Shown piece by piece: positions 1 to 11,337 of a DNA stretch of 64,000 nt (position 1 is the first letter of the stretch; the number at the start of each line of letters is the position of its first letter). Source of the stretch: Laccaria trichodermophora (lineage: Eukaryota; Basidiomycota; Agaricomycetes; Agaricales; Hydnangiaceae); NCBI GenBank assembly GCA_018417955.1, contig JACTVC010000046.1, forward strand, positions 163,421 to 227,420, in the 5' to 3' direction. Under the pieces are notes generated by a model. The model saw only the letters and a list, made by a program, of their open reading frames with translations, was not told where the DNA came from and did no database searches. The position numbers and the translations under genes are program-made.

Positions 1-566
1 GATGAAAGAAAAAATGGAAACAGCCAGCCAGGATGTCGACAGTTCCCACAGTGTCCACCTTTGTAACGGACAATCTGTGTGTTAAATGCAGGAGCTGTCG
101 ATGAAAGTCGTATGGCGAGCTGGAATGGTAATGGTGTGAAGACCCAGGTGCAATCTTGGTTGCAACTTGGTCCAAAGAGAGGAAGAATGAAGAAATGAGA
201 CTGGATGTGGGCATATCCTAGTGAGGGTTGAGATCACTCTGGAAATCCAAAGCTACAACCCCTGCTACCTCTTGGGAAATCCACAAGAGGTTGGATACAG
301 AGACAGAAAGGGATAGCACTGCAGATCTGATAAGATCTGCCCTGATCAACTGGTGCTGACACTTGTTCTCTTGGAGCAGAGTGTCAGTGACCTGTTAATA
401 CACAATAACACTTGCCTATTGGTTTGAGCTACGATAGAATGCCTGCTAGAAAGCAATAGATGCAGTGGTGGTAAAGATGTAAGAAGGTAAATTGTCACAT
501 GACTACTACTGACAAGTATGGAAGGGAGTCATGTGATGCAAATGCTACATCAGTAATTTGTCAAAA

Positions 567-625
567 AAATTTCCGGGTTTTTCATGGTTTTCATGGTTTT
601 CTGAGTTTCAAAAAACCCGGAAACC
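567..625. repeat. Hairpin-forming GGTTTTC-rich run (left)
   Basis: A run beginning TTTCCGGGTTTTT is followed, after short repeats of CATGGTTTT, by AAAAAACCCGGAAA, its reverse complement. It could fold as one stem with a loop of about 30 bases. A second, similarly built run lies about 500 bp downstream. Confidence 0.6.
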
Positions 626-1067
626 TCAAAACTTCAAAACCGGCATAGTCTAATACATACAGCTAAAATATTTTATCTACATACCAAGTACTAATTATGG
701 CAACTTTAAGTGGGGCATCAAGCGTGCATGGCGGTGACCTTTATATGTCGCGGCCTCAGGGTTAGCTGGCTTAGAGAAGCCTCCAGAACATTCTATCAAT
801 AGTTCCGAGTTGTTCCGATTGTCCCGAATATTCTCACTTGATTCTCGCTGACCCTGAATTCATTTACTTATATAAAGACCACCAATTGTTTTCAATTCCC
901 CCCACCAGCGTTTGCTGGTTGTATGTAATATATTGTATCCAAAATTAGGTAAATATAGCCATCGAAAACATGTTTCGAGGTTTCAATGGTTTTTACAGGT
1001 TTTCTCGGTTTCCGTACATCATTTTTGAGTGAGATTTCCATGAAAAGGGACTTGGGTTTCCACATAC

Positions 1068-1127
1068 CATGGTTTCCAGGTTTTTTCGTGTTTTTCAGAG
1101 GTTTTCTGGGTTATAAAACCTCTGGAA
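1068..1127. repeat. Hairpin-forming GGTTTTC-rich run (right)
   Basis: GGTTTCCAGG near the start pairs with CCTCTGGAAACC at the end, and CAGAGGTTTT pairs with AAAACCTCTG inside. Composition and build resemble the run at 567-625, suggesting both belong to one repeat family. Confidence 0.5.
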
Positions 1128-2829
1128 ACCAAAACTACCGATTGCTGATGTAAGTAATGGAAAGTAAATGATATAGAGGAAGGATAGCATCCCATATATC
1201 TGCTACAGCGCCAACAAGAGGACGGTCTACGAAAGCGGCGTCGAGGTAAACACGCTTGCTCTCAGTCTAATGATTTTGCGTAAATCTACTGCCTACTACA
1301 CTAAAACCCACCGAGTACATGTCTTAATTGATTAATCACAATAAATGTCAGTTTAAGAACCCAACGATTCATGCATTTAAAACTTGCCTTGCGATAATAA
1401 ATGGCCTTCATCCACGAACAAACCCACACTGTTAAAGAGAGAGAGAGAGAGAGGAATGAGCATCAAGGGCTCAACCTCGAGACCGATGAGGGCCGAACTC
1501 ACGGAATGTTTCAACAAGAATCAATCGAAATGACCGATTGGCGGTTGCAGGGTAGGCAATGGTGGTGGAGAAGTGTGGTCCATGACATGGCTGCCAGAGG
1601 CGATCTCGTCCGCGCTCAAGCGTACGCGAGTGAAGGTGCATGTGAAACCTTCAAAAGCGAGTGAAAATTAGAAAGCTGAAGAGGATCAACAGAAGATCTA
1701 CTCACGTATATATAAAATTCGCCGCAGAGAGCGGTCGAGGAAGCCGAGGCGAGGAGCAATTGCGGCAGTCAAGCGAGCTTGAAGGGAGGAGCTGTTGCAG
1801 CCGCCAAGCGATCGCATGACCTGAGGTGAATCGATGACTTCGAAAACCCGTTGAAGCCTGTCAGAGCCTGCTGGGAAGTCGGCAGCGACTTGCTCGCTGG
1901 CACTCGGATAAACCAAAGCGTCAGACGAGTCGAGCAGGATGCAGTCCAGCAAACTTCGCAAGTGAACTCGCGGATTGCAGACTGGTCCTCCCACCAGAGA
2001 ACTGGGGGGTGCTGAGACGACGCCAGTAGGATGCAACAGACCGGATACGGGTGACGGGGTGCACGCGGGCCTGGGAGAAGTCGGGGAGGCCAAAGGGACG
2101 AGTGACCAAAGCGCACGCGAAACCTGCAAAACGGAGTGGGAGGTCAGAAAGTTGGACAAGGATCAAAAGAAGATCCACTCACCTCTATACGAAACAGACA
2201 GCGCAGAGGAAGGTCGAGGGGATGCCTGCCAAACAAGCAACAAACGACCGAAATCGCGAAGAAAGGCACCTCGAGGCAGATGCAGGTGATAACGACGGAA
2301 AAGCCATAGGCACGACAGGGGCAGAGTGTTTCCCCCCAGGCGGCGAGGACGTGGAAAGTGAGGGGAACGCGGGCGAAGCGACGCCCACGTCAACGGCGGA
2401 GACTGAGACACAGAGAGCGTTGAGGGAAGAGGCGAGGGAAGGAAAGAACAAGGGGACGCGTCTTCTTTGGGCGCACAAAGGTGAGGGCAGGGAAGCACGT
2501 GTGCACGTTGATAAGATGTGATCAATGTGATGGCATCAAAGGGTCCGAAAGGGTCCGAGGAACGATCCTGAAAGTCTCAGGGTTTCCCCTAGATGAGAGC
2601 AGATCGCTCCCACGAGCCCAAATGGGGGCGAATCCTCTTAAATTCGTGCAGATAAGTGTGGTTTTCTGGGACAAAACTCCATGCCAGAACATTTATTTTG
2701 CGCAGCGACAGCAACGTCGGAAAAGTTGAACTTTATCTAACATAGTCCGGAAACGGAAAACAAAGGCGTAACGCTTGCATAACGCAGTGACTACTAGCGG
2801 GCATAGTCACGCAGTGCTTGAGTGTATGC

Positions 2830-4803
2830 ATGACCATGTCTACCACTCTCCGTCTTCGTTGTCTCATAGAAGGCGATCTTAACGTCTTCACCGTTACGGC
2901 GGAAGGCGATGATGATGTTAGCGTCTTGAAGGTTAAAATAAAAGAGCAGACTGCAATTACCTTCGAGCGTGTTGAAGCTCGCTGTCTCGATATATGGAAG
3001 GTGAGCGGCACCATCGTATGTGAGACGACATTGCTTCTTACTGCAGCATTAGGTCAACATTGATATCAAGGCTTATTTGAACGATGGGCGTTCTCTTGAC
3101 CACCTCAAACTTGAGCGTGAAGGCATCGAATCGTTAGTACCATGGGAGTCAATCTCGAAATATTGGTCGGGTCAACCGCCCAAGGGTTTCGTCCATATAA
3201 TGTTAAAGAGGGTCCCGGATGGTGAGTGTATTGAGGAAGAAACTGTTTACATCATTGTGTACATTCCTTGTGCCCTTCACAGTAGTCACACACTCCATTG
3301 AAGAAGACCTTGACTACTTGGAGAAACGTCAGTACCCCACTACTTCATAAACGAAGATTTTCATTCGTTTTGTAGGACATGCTATATCAGTCCAGAAAGG
3401 CATAAACGCTCCCTCACCGTCCTCTGGTGCGAAGCTTCCTGCCTTCAAACACGAACAAAAGACACGGCCAATCATGAACGGACGTCCAATGGAGAACTGT
3501 GAACTCCCTGTTCATCTGTTCCATCCAGCATTTTCTCTCTTCCAGCGCACACTCCTTGATCCTCACATCAACCTGACCGCAAATGACTATTCCAGAGCGG
3601 ATAAATATATGCGCTTGTCAGCCGCACTTTACGAGACGGAACCTCTGCGACATGACGCAATTTCGACCTCCTTGTCTGAAGCTGTTCGGTTTAGTCTAAT
3701 CCCTGTGGTAAATACGGATGGAACGAAGGCGGATGGCTCGATCGTGGCAACTACTCAGGACAATTATCCCGCGAGCGCGGGAATTTATGAATTAAAGAAT
3801 GAGATTGGGGCAGGCAGCTCTGACCCAGCAATTCAGGGATCCTTGTCGTATAGGAAGACGTGGGTCTCAAAAACGGTGCGTTGCACACCTTAAGTCTTGC
3901 CACACTCGGCTAATTATCCAGCAGCTTGACCCTATACGTCGCGCTTCCTGCTGTCCATCTTTCATTATCTCCATCGCAGGGCCATGGATGTGTATAGCCG
4001 GGGCTATCTTCATTGAAAACGTCGTGGTTCAAAAATTGACAGATTATGTCTGGACGGGCGGTAATCCTTATGACGACAGAGAGCTAGAGTCCGTTGCACG
4101 CCTGTTCAAGGCGCTGTCAGTGGGTCTGCAAGACCTCAAAACGTTTTACGGCAACCTGTCTGCTGCTCCTGATCGTCATGTCGAAATCGAACGCTTGTTC
4201 CCCTTTACCCGTTCTTACCTTGATTCGCAGGGTCAGGAAGTTGATTTCCGATATATCAGACGACTCGGCATGACCAAAGCTGTATATTTAGCAGCGACCC
4301 CTGATGGTCGTCAGCTTATTGTCAAATTTGTCCAGCGCTACCATTCCGGCGCGCATCGTCTTCTCGCGTCCCATAATTTGGCTCCGATGCTTCATTATTC
4401 GAGTCTGGACAATGCCAAATCAAACACAACGGGGGGCCCGGGTGTGGTGGTAATGGATTTCGTGGATGGGTTGGATGCCTACGTGCTGTATTCGAAGACA
4501 CCGCTTCCCGACCCTATCTATGATAAAGTCAAGCAAGCCATCAGCATCCTCCACACAGAGTCGATTGTTTTTGGTGACCTCCGACTACCCAACATTTTGA
4601 TCACAGAAAAAGAGACGCCGATGCTCGTTGATTTCGATTGGTGTGGACAACACGGGATCGACAGATATCCTCCAAGCCTCAACGACTCATCTTCGATTGG
4701 TTGGCATGAAGGAGCCGTGCGGAATGGCATTATGTACATGGAGCATGATACCTTTATGCTCGAGGAGATGCAACTAGGTCATTCCATGCAATGGTCGCCC
4801 TGA
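2830..4803 (+). CDS. Crinkler (CRN)-like N-terminal domain fused to protein-kinase-like domain
   Basis: Inferred exons are 2830-3000, 3053-3221, 3286-3327, 3376-3875 and 3922-4803; the start may be the ATG at 2836. The first two exons form a ubiquitin-like fold typical of CRN proteins, with LDIWKV at the first splice join matching the L-W-K-V signature that ends the fold in that family. After a variable linker, the last exon holds a kinase-like domain: a possible VAIK-type lysine in LIVKFVQ, the catalytic-loop equivalent FGDLRLPNIL (D-x4-N kept, but not HRD), and DFDWCG in place of DFG. Such kinase-like domains are common in Agaricomycetes. CRN proteins were first known as oomycete effectors; in mushrooms their role is unclear, with self/nonself or inter-organism conflict proposed. 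Whether this kinase is active cannot be judged. Confidence 0.8.
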
Positions 4804-5293
4804 TATTGCCCGACTCTTCTAATTGGCTCCCTATGGCTATTTTTTCTCGCTTGTTTAATATTAACCACTTGCTCGTAGAGTTACTAATGACATCTTCACA
4901 TTGCTGAAAAGAGCGGGCTTGACAACCAAATTGCAGCAGGAAAATTGGAGACTCTTTAAAGCACTTTAGCGCTGTTGTATACATATATATGAATGTCATA
5001 TTTGGAGATATGTGGCTACCTGTTGCAAAAGATTGTCTGTAATTGGAATATGAAACGTTGACAAAAAATATATGCTAGTTTGTGCGTAGCACGGGTCACA
5101 GGCTCGTATATATGAATCCTAGATTGTTTTCTGACAACAAATTTTGATACGAGAAAGTATCTTGAGGAACGACATGTCCGGACTATAGCATTGTGAACTT
5201 TATGTATGTATTGTACAGAAAATAAACATATATGTCACACTAATAATTGTTGTTGAGATAGAGGTCGTCATTAGAGAAGGTATTAAGACTATG
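4804..5293. other. Convergent intergenic region
   Basis: Lies between the 3' ends of the CRN-kinase gene and pacC. It is AT-rich, carries two copies of ATATATGAAT (near 4985 and 5108), and presumably holds both 3' untranslated regions. No gene is seen. Confidence 0.6.
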
Positions 5294-7548
5294 TTACGCA
5301 GCAGCCATCTCAATATCTCTGGGGCCTTCGAGGATGCGATTTTTTGCTTGAGAGAAAGCAGAATGTTGTTTCTTGTAGTCATGATTGATGGTGACGAGTA
5401 GATTCAGAATAAGTTCCGCATGTCGCTCGCGCTCTTCGTCTGAGATGCGATTCTGGAGCTCGATCTTGCCCAGCTCCTTGGGAAGTTCTTCCGAGTCTGG
5501 CGACCTGCCAGGGCCCAAAATGGGGGAGGCAATTGAGCGAAGACTTGGGAGGACATTCGTCTGTAGGCGAGGGGAGGAGTGGGTTGAGCTGGGAGTTGAT
5601 TCCCGTGACGACGACGGTGAGGGCGAACGATACATGCGATTCAAAGGAGGAAGCTTGTACTGAATATCCCCTGATGTCAAGAGAGGATAGAGTGGGCTCG
5701 GCCTTGATATCGAAGAAGAGGAGAGTTTCGCGGGAAAGCCTCGATGAGCAGGGAACGATACTTTGGGCTCTACGGGCTCTGGTCTGCTGGCTGCCGTCTG
5801 AACGGCACCAGGGTCGCTCTTCAAAGGTATGATAGGGCGCATGGCCTTGGACATGTATTCGGGCGGAGCGAGGTGAGCAACTGGAGGAGCCCCCCTGGAA
5901 GTGCGCAGGTAGTCAAAGGTATCCGACATTTGGAGAGGGACTTGTGGAGGGGTAGTTGTAGCGGGGGTAGATACATTGGATTGCGGAGAGCCGTTGTCGA
6001 GAGGTGGGGTGGGATGGTGGTAATGCTGATTGGCGAAAGAGTTTGGCGACGATGCGTACTTGGCCGAGGGGCGGCGACCATGCTGAGGACCGTAATCGCT
6101 GGTTGGAGAGTAGTTGATGGAGGAATCGTTCATAGACGAGTACATGTTGGTGTAGTGTCCACCTTGAACAGATGGGTGGCTGGATCTGGAACTATGATAA
6201 GTGCTTGGGGCGAATTGCTGGGAAGAGCTGTTCGAGTAGTGATCATAATTCGTAGGCACCGGAAGGCCAGGCATCCCGGCAAGACCAAGTTGACTCAAGT
6301 TGGCAGCGTCGAAATAAGCGTCTGTGGGGAGGTTTGGACTGGGCACTGGCTGATGCCGAGTCCCACCAGAAACATCGCGGCCGAGGGTGACGAGGAACTC
6401 GTTTACGGCTGCGAGCTCCTCTGGGGTGCGGATGTCCAAGGAGACGGAGCGCGGGTTGAAAGATGTGTTGTAGTTTCCACCCGAGTTGCCATGCTGGTGG
6501 TAGACGAGATTATTCAGACGTTCTGCCATTCCTGCAAGGGACGGTTAGAATTTCACGACGAGCAGGGGCGGAGAGAAACTCACGCGGATCATAGGCAGGA
6601 TTGACACGTCTCTTTTTCATGTCCGTGAAAAAGTCATCGACGCTATAGTCGTGCGAACGCTTCGAGCCAATCGGTATTGATACATCTTCGGGTCTCAAAA
6701 CTTCCCAGGAGGGAAGAGATTGGTTATCCATGAACATGTCGTGTGGTGGATGACCATGAGCATGGGCAGAGGAGTGGCCTAATTCTGGAGAAGGTGTCGG
6801 TAAGAGACCAAAAGGAGATCCTGTTAGTAAAAGTTCAGCGCCAAGGCGATGGCCGGAGGGAGACGCAGAGACTAACCATCAGACTCGGACGAAGAGTGGG
6901 ACTTGGAGCGAGAGGCGGGCATTCTGTGAGGTTGGCTGCTGGAGGCGGGTTTAGATGACGATTTTACATCGGATGCACGAGTGGCAGATTCGCCGCGAAC
7001 GCGAGAAACGTAGGCGGGATCAACGACGGTGATGGCCTTGGAATGCTTGTGCTGTTGATGATGCTCCTCTGTGTGAATTTTCTCATGTTTCTTTAAATCC
7101 TGGGGACGCTTGAAAGACTTTTTGCAAATCTTATCGAGATTATGTGAGATTCAGGGTAACGGAGGGAAGGTAAAATCGACTAACTTCGCAAACGTGGGGC
7201 TTGAGCGGTGTATGGACTATCACAAAGGGTCAATATAGATGGGATGATAATAGAAAATAAAGCGAACGAACCCCTCAGATGACTAGTGATATGGTCGCGC
7301 TTTGCGCAGGATGTTCCGCAGTCTTTCCACTTGCAGGTAAGACAGAGATTGTTTGTGCTCTTTCTTCCGATGTGATCGTTACAGAGATGGTTATAGAGTG
7401 TTTCTGGGTCGACAAAGGACTGCGTACAGTCCTGCCAGAGACATCTATGAGACTCTGTGGGAGGCGGGGCTGAAGGGGTAGAATTGTTGGGGCTGTCTGG
7501 TGGAGCGGATGGGGAAGCTGAAGGGGAAGGGGGAAGAGTGGTGGGCAT
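5294..7548 (-). CDS. pacC: pH-response transcription factor PacC/Rim101
   Basis: Exons (complement) are inferred as 7272-7548, 7185-7216, 6877-7129, 6584-6820 and 5294-6531. Three C2H2 zinc fingers near the N-terminus match PacC/Rim101: CLWQDC with [24 protein letters not shown] with KRDHITSH, and [19 protein letters not shown]. The fingers are followed by SKAITVVDP, also typical of the family. A second conserved block later, [26 protein letters not shown], is also characteristic. In the family, ambient alkaline pH signals through the Pal/Rim pathway, causing proteolytic removal of the C-terminal part so that the finger region enters the nucleus and binds GCCARG. Met at 7548 is preferred over upstream in-frame codons because the protein then begins with a short Pro/Ser-rich lead. 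Nine GCCAAG sites lie just upstream, suggesting autoregulation. Confidence 0.93.
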
Positions 7549-7620
7549 TGTGAAGCGGGGCAAGAAATATGCGCAATCCGTAGTGATCATGTTTTAAACT
7601 GTTTTAAATCTCTAAAAAGT

Positions 7621-7759
7621 GCCAAGTATACCCAAGCTTGGCAAGGATAACAGCCGAGCTTGGCAAGAACAAACAGCCAAGCCGAAATGCCAAGCAATTT
7701 ACAAGCAAAGCCAAGCACAATAATGCCAAGCACAGTAAATGCCAAGACTATATGCCAAG
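7621..7759. promoter_or_regulatory. Cluster of nine PacC target hexamers (GCCAAG)
   Basis: GCCAAG occurs at 7621, 7676, 7689, 7710, 7725, 7741 and 7754 on the plus strand, and as CTTGGC at 7637 and 7659. Chance would give far less than one copy in 139 bp. The Aspergillus PacC consensus is GCCARG. The cluster is 73-211 bp upstream of the pacC start, with two TTTTAAA boxes between (about 7591-7608). It begins 13 bp beyond the stop codon of the neighbouring myosin light-chain gene. Confidence 0.85.
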
Positions 7760-7771
7760 CCATCACATGAC

Positions 7772-8432
7772 TCACTCCGCGCCGTTCACTCTTACAACCT
7801 TGACCCACTCCCGATAGTTAAAGTTTCCTTGTCTGTCCGTAAACGGTCCTTTGAGAAATCTGTCCATCTGATCACAGTCAATACTCCAAAATGTCACACT
7901 ACCCACACATTTCTTACCTCGTGCACCTCCATTCTATCCCCAACCTCACTCAACCACTTCTTCATCTCTTCGACTTTCACAACTCCCGTGTCGTCCTCGT
8001 CAAATGACTCGAACGCTTCTACAAGCTCCGCCTCCGTGTCAAATTCAAACAATCGCTCACTCATCATCGTCAGAAACATCGTAAAGTTGATCCCTCGTCC
8101 GTCCTCGGAAGAGGTTGACTTGTTGTGGCTTCCAGGTCGTGCACTTAGAAGATCATCCATCATCCTCTTCGAAGGCGAGATCCCTGACATGCGCATGAAA
8201 TCTCCACCATTCTCGGAACATACCCAGGCTCACCTAGACTCGTAAAGATCTCCTTCAAATCACACTCATTCACCCATCCGTCTTTGTCGTGGTCGATCAA
8301 CTGAAATGCTTCCTTGAACTGCTGTACCTGCGATGCTTGGAACAGCGAGAACACTCCAGATGGCTCGCGTCGTGCACGCGACTTTTGACCTTGTGTCGCC
8401 GTTGGTGAGAGGTAGTCTGGGTACTTTGACAT
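7772..8432 (-). CDS. Myosin II regulatory light chain (EF-hand protein)
   Basis: Exons (complement) are 8234-8432, 7918-8183 and 7772-7867, giving 186 residues, a normal length for this family. The N-terminus has a short basic stretch (KSRARREPSG) before FSLF and the first EF-hand, whose loop DHDKDGWVNECD is a full calcium-binding loop. A later hand, DEDDTGVVKVEE, is weaker. The C-terminus ends in a GNFNYREWVKV-type block typical of regulatory rather than essential light chains. It should bind the IQ region of type II myosin at the cytokinetic ring (compare fission yeast Rlc1). The last exon ends only 13 bp from the PacC-site cluster, so its 3' untranslated region must overlap the pacC upstream region. 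Confidence 0.85.
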
Positions 8433-8526
8433 TGCGACAGTGAACGATCCAAGTTGCCCTGTTTAAACCAACTTTGTGGCTGTGCCTTTCACGTCCCCTC
8501 ATTCTATTTTAAAACTCGTAGTATTT

Positions 8527-9502
8527 TTACGCCTTTCTCGAGTACTGTCTCCACATCAGATAAAGTACGAATCCTCGAGGTAACCATTTAAAGATGTAAA
8601 ATAACCATGTATGTCCACCTATCGACAAATATCTCGGCGGTAACTTTTGAAGCGCTTTCGAGACTACTTGTTTTGCAAAGACATCACTTGGCATGGATTG
8701 TGGGCCTTGGCTCGCATGAATTCGCTGCATGATGTTGGGGAGGTAGTCCGAGTATAGGGTATCAGGTGACAGCGTAAACCGAGAAGCTCCGTTTGATGAG
8801 ATGTTTGACCTCACAGCACCTGGAGCAACGTGAAGCACCAATATATTAAACGGCTTGCACTCCATAGACAGCACTTCGCTGATGCTTTGTACAGCCGCCT
8901 TGGAAGCGCAATAAATACCGTTCCAAGGTGTAGAACTGCGGCAGTAGTTGAAGACCAGGAGGTATCGGAAAATTGACGGACTTACGTCTCTCCGACTACA
9001 GACCCAATGTTGACGATCAGTCCGCTGCGTCGTTTAGCCATGATGGGGACAACTGCTTTGCAGACCCGTAGAATAGCGTAGGTGTTGGTGTCAAACACCT
9101 CTTTGACGTATTCTATCGGCTGTTCCACGATGGGACCTGTTCAAACGTGAGTGAAGTACGGAGGCCAAGATAAGGAGACCAAGAACCTGCACTAATCAAC
9201 CCTGCGTTGTTCACAACGACGTCAATCTTCCCCTCCACCTCTATGATGTGGTTGAGCACGCTCTGTACACTCTCGTCGCTCGTAACGTCAAGGGCGAGCT
9301 TCTGAACCGAGGAGTCATCGAAATCGGCAATAGTTTCCACTCTGCGAGAGGTTGCGTAGACTTTGCATCCTTGGCGTGCAAATTCTTCACACCTAGTTAG
9401 ATTAGCGGTCAAAGTTCGCCAGAGATTAACCGTTTAGGAGACTCACAGAGCGTAGCCTATCCCACCTGTGGTACAACCCGTCACCAGAACAACTCGAGTC
9501 AT
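8527..9502 (-). CDS. Short-chain dehydrogenase, AYR1-like (1-acyldihydroxyacetone-phosphate reductase type)
   Basis: Exon 1 (from 9502) carries the Rossmann motif VTGCTTGGIG; later exons give NNAG and the catalytic Y-x3-K in YCASK, with the matching serine in NIGSVVGE. At least three introns of about 50 bp interrupt it (near 9393-9446, 9138-9187 and 8935-8985). The T-G-C-x3-G-I-G start and the hydrophobic C-terminal part (WLFYIFKWLPRGFVLYLMW) resemble yeast Ayr1, an NADPH enzyme of lipid droplets and ER making lysophosphatidate for phospholipid synthesis. The hydrophobic tail suits membrane attachment. The substrate is inferred only from resemblance; another lipid or steroid SDR cannot be excluded. 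Confidence 0.8.
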
Positions 9503-9802
9503 TGGACTATAAAGCGTGGAAACGTATCAACGTAACGGTAGACGTGTTGATGATGGTACTTACACAGTCTAATACCGTCTTGTTACCCGACATCGCTAGG
9601 CTGCAGGCCGCTGCACGGAGTCTGGAAAGGAATAACCGACGCTTAACCGTTTCTTGGCGTTCCTGGACAAAATGATGACGGGTACCTGGCCGTTTAGTGA
9701 TCGGTGCCCAGTCCGCAGTTTTGCTTGAACACTTACAACTGCAATTTGTCTACGTGAATTATTCACCACCTTTCCACTCCTTCACCCATCTCTCGCTTCT
9801 AG

Positions 9803-11282
9803 ATGAAGCTGCCTCACCTCTTCCTGGCTTTCTCGGTGGCGTACTTCGTTCGAGCGCACCCTTCAGCTCCCGACGCCAACGTTCTCCTTTCGCCTAGGGC
9901 AACTACATGCAACGGTCATGCAGAATTCTGCGATAGAACTTTTGGCAACGTTACCTTTGTCGGCGCGCACGACTCTTACGCGATAGGAGTCAACAACCGT
10001 AGGCTTCTAAATTGTCTCACCCGTTCTTCTTCTCAGTGTTCTCCATCAGTGGCCGTTAACCAGGATCAAAGCAGTATGTTTAACTCGACCCGTCACTCTT
10101 ACACAACTCTGAGGATGCAACGCAGTAACCCAACAATTGAACGATGGGATTCGCATGCTTCAAATGCAAGCCCACAACCAAAGTAGTGTCATACGCCTTT
10201 GCCACACTTCTTGCGTTTGTTCTTTTTATGGTCATCTCGCGTTGATCTGAACCATTTATTTCTGTAGAGTTTGCTCGATGGCGGTACATTAGAGGATTAC
10301 CTGAAAACAGGCGAGTTTGATTGTCCACACCATTTTCCTTCGTTGACCAAGTTTCGTCATGTCAGTCAAAACATGGCTTGTCGCCAATCCCAACGAAGGT
10401 AAGCTTTGTTTCTTGGTGTCCGTTGAACCCTCTCACGCTCGCCCAATAGTCTTATCGCTCCTCATTGTGAACATTGACGATATGCCTGCGTCGAGTTATG
10501 CGCCGGTTTTCGTGGCGGCTGGTCTTGACACCCTTTCTTACGCCCCATCGACATCCCCCATCACGGTATCTGGTTGGCCAACTCTTGGGTCCATGATTGA
10601 TTCTGGTAAACGCCTAGTGACCTTCCTCGACAACGGTGCCGACCTGACGTCTGTTCCATACCTCATCGATGGTGCGCACCTTCAAACACGCCATCAAGTT
10701 TACTGTTTGACCTCGGTGTTTTCCCAGAATTTACAAATATCTGGGAGACGGCTTACGACGTCACTGATCCTGCTTTTGACTGCAACGTGAACAGGACTCA
10801 TGCGACGGATACAAGCGCGCAGATGTATCTCATTAATCACTTTTTGGATAGACTCCTCCTCGGTCAGCCAGTGCCTTATGTCGACAAAGCGAACGTAACC
10901 AATGCAGCGACCGGTGCTGGCTCGCTCGGCGCCCAGGTTACCACTTGTGTTGCAGCCTATGGCCGCCCGCCAAATTTCATGCTCGTAGACGTAAGCGACA
11001 GTCTACATGATTTCACCACGCGTATATTGACACGATTCGCAGTTCTATGAATACGGAGGTGGCTCTGTTTTCCAAGTCGCAGCCTCGATAAACGGCGTCA
11101 CGTACAGTCCCACCACGCCTGTAGCCATACCTGATACTAGTACCGGTACTGCGACCAACTTGGGATCCGTGTCTACATCCACATCCACGTCCAGCACCAA
11201 ATCATCGTCTGCGAAGCAAACGTCAAACCCACTGTCGCTGCTGGCTGGCGGAGTGATTGGACTTTTAATTAGTCTGTCGTGA
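9803..11282 (+). CDS. GPI-anchored PLC-like phosphodiesterase (PI-PLC X-domain type)
   Basis: The start at 9803 gives a signal peptide (MKLPHLFLAFSVAYFVRAHP). The TIM-barrel X-domain shows one catalytic His in GAHDSYA, and the second region around LCHTSCSLLDGGTLEDYL after splicing. Cysteines and N-glycosylation sites fit a secreted protein. The C-terminus has a Ser/Thr-rich spacer and a hydrophobic end (LSLLAGGVIGLLISLS), as in GPI-anchored proteins. Seven introns are inferred; the one at 10311-10365 begins GC (ACAG then GCGAGT) rather than GT, the only donor that keeps YLKTVKTWL in frame. Fungal proteins of this type are cell-surface enzymes of uncertain substrate. Eukaryotic signalling PLC is unlikely because EF, Y and C2 domains are absent. 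Confidence 0.85.
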
Positions 11283-11337
11283 ACATTTAGCATTCGTATA
11301 ATAATATGATACCTATTAAAAGAAACATGTCAACATG

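Larger units (their letters stand above)
1..2829. other. Gene-poor repeat-like zone upstream of the CRN-kinase gene
   Basis: No convincing protein gene is visible. Open frames of 70-156 codons between 1401 and 2729 overlap on both strands, have no recognisable domain and look like chance frames in GC-rich repeat DNA. The stretch holds two hairpin-forming runs rich in GGTTTTC (about 567-625 and 1068-1127), a GA microsatellite near 1436-1454, and two diverged copies of one segment (about 1665-1745 and 2141-2225). It may be decayed transposon sequence, but no coding remnant shows which family. Confidence 0.55.

Noticed and set aside
2051..2525. Overlapping frames of 120-156 codons on both strands
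   Set aside because: GC-rich repeat DNA; no domain, no splice-consistent extension and frames on both strands of similar length.
5744..6604. 286-codon plus-strand frame opposite pacC
   Set aside because: It is antisense to the long last PacC exon, is Arg/Val/Gly-rich without any domain, and PacC on the other strand is certain.
7621..7759. PacC-site cluster as a mere satellite
   Set aside because: Spacing between GCCAAG copies is irregular (13-22 bp), flanks differ and two copies are inverted, so it is not a simple tandem repeat.
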